The notes beneath the pieces were generated by a model that saw nothing but the letters and a program-made list of their open reading frames with translations, had not been told where the DNA came from and did no database searches. Shown piece by piece: positions 63,178-64,000 of a stretch of 64,000 bases of DNA. Location: NCBI GenBank assembly GCA_022606425.2, contig JAHDVF020001467.1, positions 1,054,001-1,118,000 on the forward strand, written 5' to 3'. This stretch comes from Lepidostoma basale. Its lineage: Eukaryota > Arthropoda > Insecta > Trichoptera > Lepidostomatidae. A program made the position numbers and the translations under genes. Every line of letters starts with the position of its first letter. Position 1 is the stretch's first letter.

Positions 63178-63600
63178 TGCTTCTTCTTCTTCTTCTTCTT
63201 CTTCTGCCGTATTAAGGACTGTGTCCTGTTATTTCTCGGAGCCTGTTCCTGGGATGCAGATGTCCAACTGTCTCGTTATCTTTTAGGTGGTCTTCCTGCA
63301 GGTCGATTTCCTGTTGGTACTTTATTTGCAGCTATATTTATCATACTTTCAGAACATGCTCTTTCCACATGATCTCTCCAGTAGTCTTCCCCATCGCACG
63401 ACATCTTCCACATTGCAGATCTTTCTTATTTCAGAATTTATTATTCTGTCTCGGAGTGTCGTTCCCGCAACGGATCGGAGAGTCTTCATTTCTGTGGTTC
63501 TTAAGAGACTTATTGTTCTGATTGTGTCAGCTCTCGTTTCTATTCCATATGTCATTATATGACGTACGCGTGTCTTGTAGATTCGAATTTTGTTCTCTTT
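63178..63600 (-). mobile_element. LINE-beta copy with GAA tail
   Basis: (CTT)n at 63180-63206 is the complement of the GAA tail. The minus strand then encodes, going upstream, GRLLERSCGKSMF, IRKICNVEDVVRWG, MKTLRSVAGTTLRDRIINSE and MTYGIETRADTIRTISLL (frame 63349-63555). 5'-truncated before the palm. The best-kept LINE-beta ORF in the window. Confidence 0.85.
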
Positions 63601-64000
63601 TGGAAAAATAAAAATATGCTAAAGGAGAGCAAATAGCTGTAATGCAATTACAAGAAATAATAGTTTGTGATGAGCATTAATGGCGTCACGTGGTTTTATT
63701 CTTGATAGATTAGACTCTCGGCTACATCTCTTGTTATGCATCTCTACACGATTCCCCACTTCCGCAAATTGAAAAATCTTTTCTATTTCCTTCACGTAGG
63801 GCCAATTTACCTTCCCTCTCACTTCTCCGCCGTGAAAAAGCGCGCTGGCCGTGCGTGCGGATTGAGACTAATGGAGCTCCATTACGCGGGCGACGGGCCC
63901 GTTTACCTGACGGGCCGGCCCTGGACCGTGACGAGGAAACCATTACACCGAAGGATAAAAGTGATCGCTGATGGGTCATTAATATTGTTTAGGTGACAGT
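63601..64000. other. single-copy GC-rich end of window
   Basis: 63780-63960 is GC-rich and repeat-free (GGAGCTCCATTACGCGGGCG). Overlapping ORFs on both strands have no domain. Could be conserved noncoding or the edge of a gene; not decidable here. Confidence 0.4.

Noticed and set aside
63180..63206. CTT microsatellite as an independent feature
   Set aside because: Best explained as the GAA tail of the LINE-beta copy on the minus strand.

Overview
The window looks like a transposon-rich, AT-rich piece of an insect nuclear genome, most likely a moth or butterfly. The evidence is the density of 5'-truncated non-LTR retrotransposon 3' ends, tRNA-derived SINEs, palindromic repeats and a mariner relic. 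Small ORFs are almost all fragments of reverse transcriptase C-termini. There is no bacterial operon, rRNA, CRISPR array or recognised full-length host gene. The only host-like coding signal is a 35-codon, GC3-rich candidate terminal exon on the minus strand at 46745-46849, so the region is probably a long intron or intergenic desert.

Family names used here are local labels. LINE-alpha (RTE-like or related clade; ORF C-terminus with RWFGHMER, then a GTTA-repeat tail) has about 20 copies. All but one keep only the 3' end; the longest, 31378-32526, still carries the YADD catalytic box. LINE-beta and LINE-gamma end in GAA-rich tails. LINE-delta has a C-terminal zinc-finger-like motif. LINE-epsilon, -zeta and -eta are other C-terminal fragments. 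SINE-alpha has a tRNA-like head and shares its last ~55 bp and GTTA tail with LINE-alpha, so LINE-alpha probably supplied its mobilisation machinery. SINE-T is a second tRNA-derived SINE. DNA transposons include an internally deleted mariner with intact ends (4817-5768), a hAT-type MITE with an 8-bp duplication (40624-40864), a piggyBac-type MITE flanked by TTAA (37257-37463) and two other inverted-repeat elements.

The largest unexplained component is a set of palindromic repeat families (A, B, C, E). Several arms share one short cassette: a CUGANGA-like core, one extra base, a 4-5 bp stem-loop, GAAA, a self-complementary hexamer ending GU, then a C or U. The flanking helix (stem I) pairs in several families although its sequence differs: ATATCA/TGATAT, TTCTC/GAGAA, CAGT/GCTG, GCC/GGC, TACA/TGTG. 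This is the layout of minimal type I hammerhead ribozymes, as known from Penelope-like elements and retrozymes. I propose that these palindromes are hammerhead-bearing retroelement ends rather than ordinary DNA MITEs. This is an inference; no Penelope reverse transcriptase is visible.

Region by region: 0-9 kb has LINE-alpha, families B and C, mariner and LINE-beta; 9-20 kb has unique DNA, a 167-bp tandem array, LINE-delta and LINE-gamma, SINE-T pairs and a 107-bp minisatellite; 20-35 kb has families A and E, LINE-alpha, -beta and -gamma, and the long LINE-alpha copy; 35-47 kb has family D, MITEs, the triple nest at 40.5-41.5 kb and the candidate exon; 47-64 kb has SINEs, LINE-zeta/-epsilon/-eta, palindromes and GC-rich single-copy islands.
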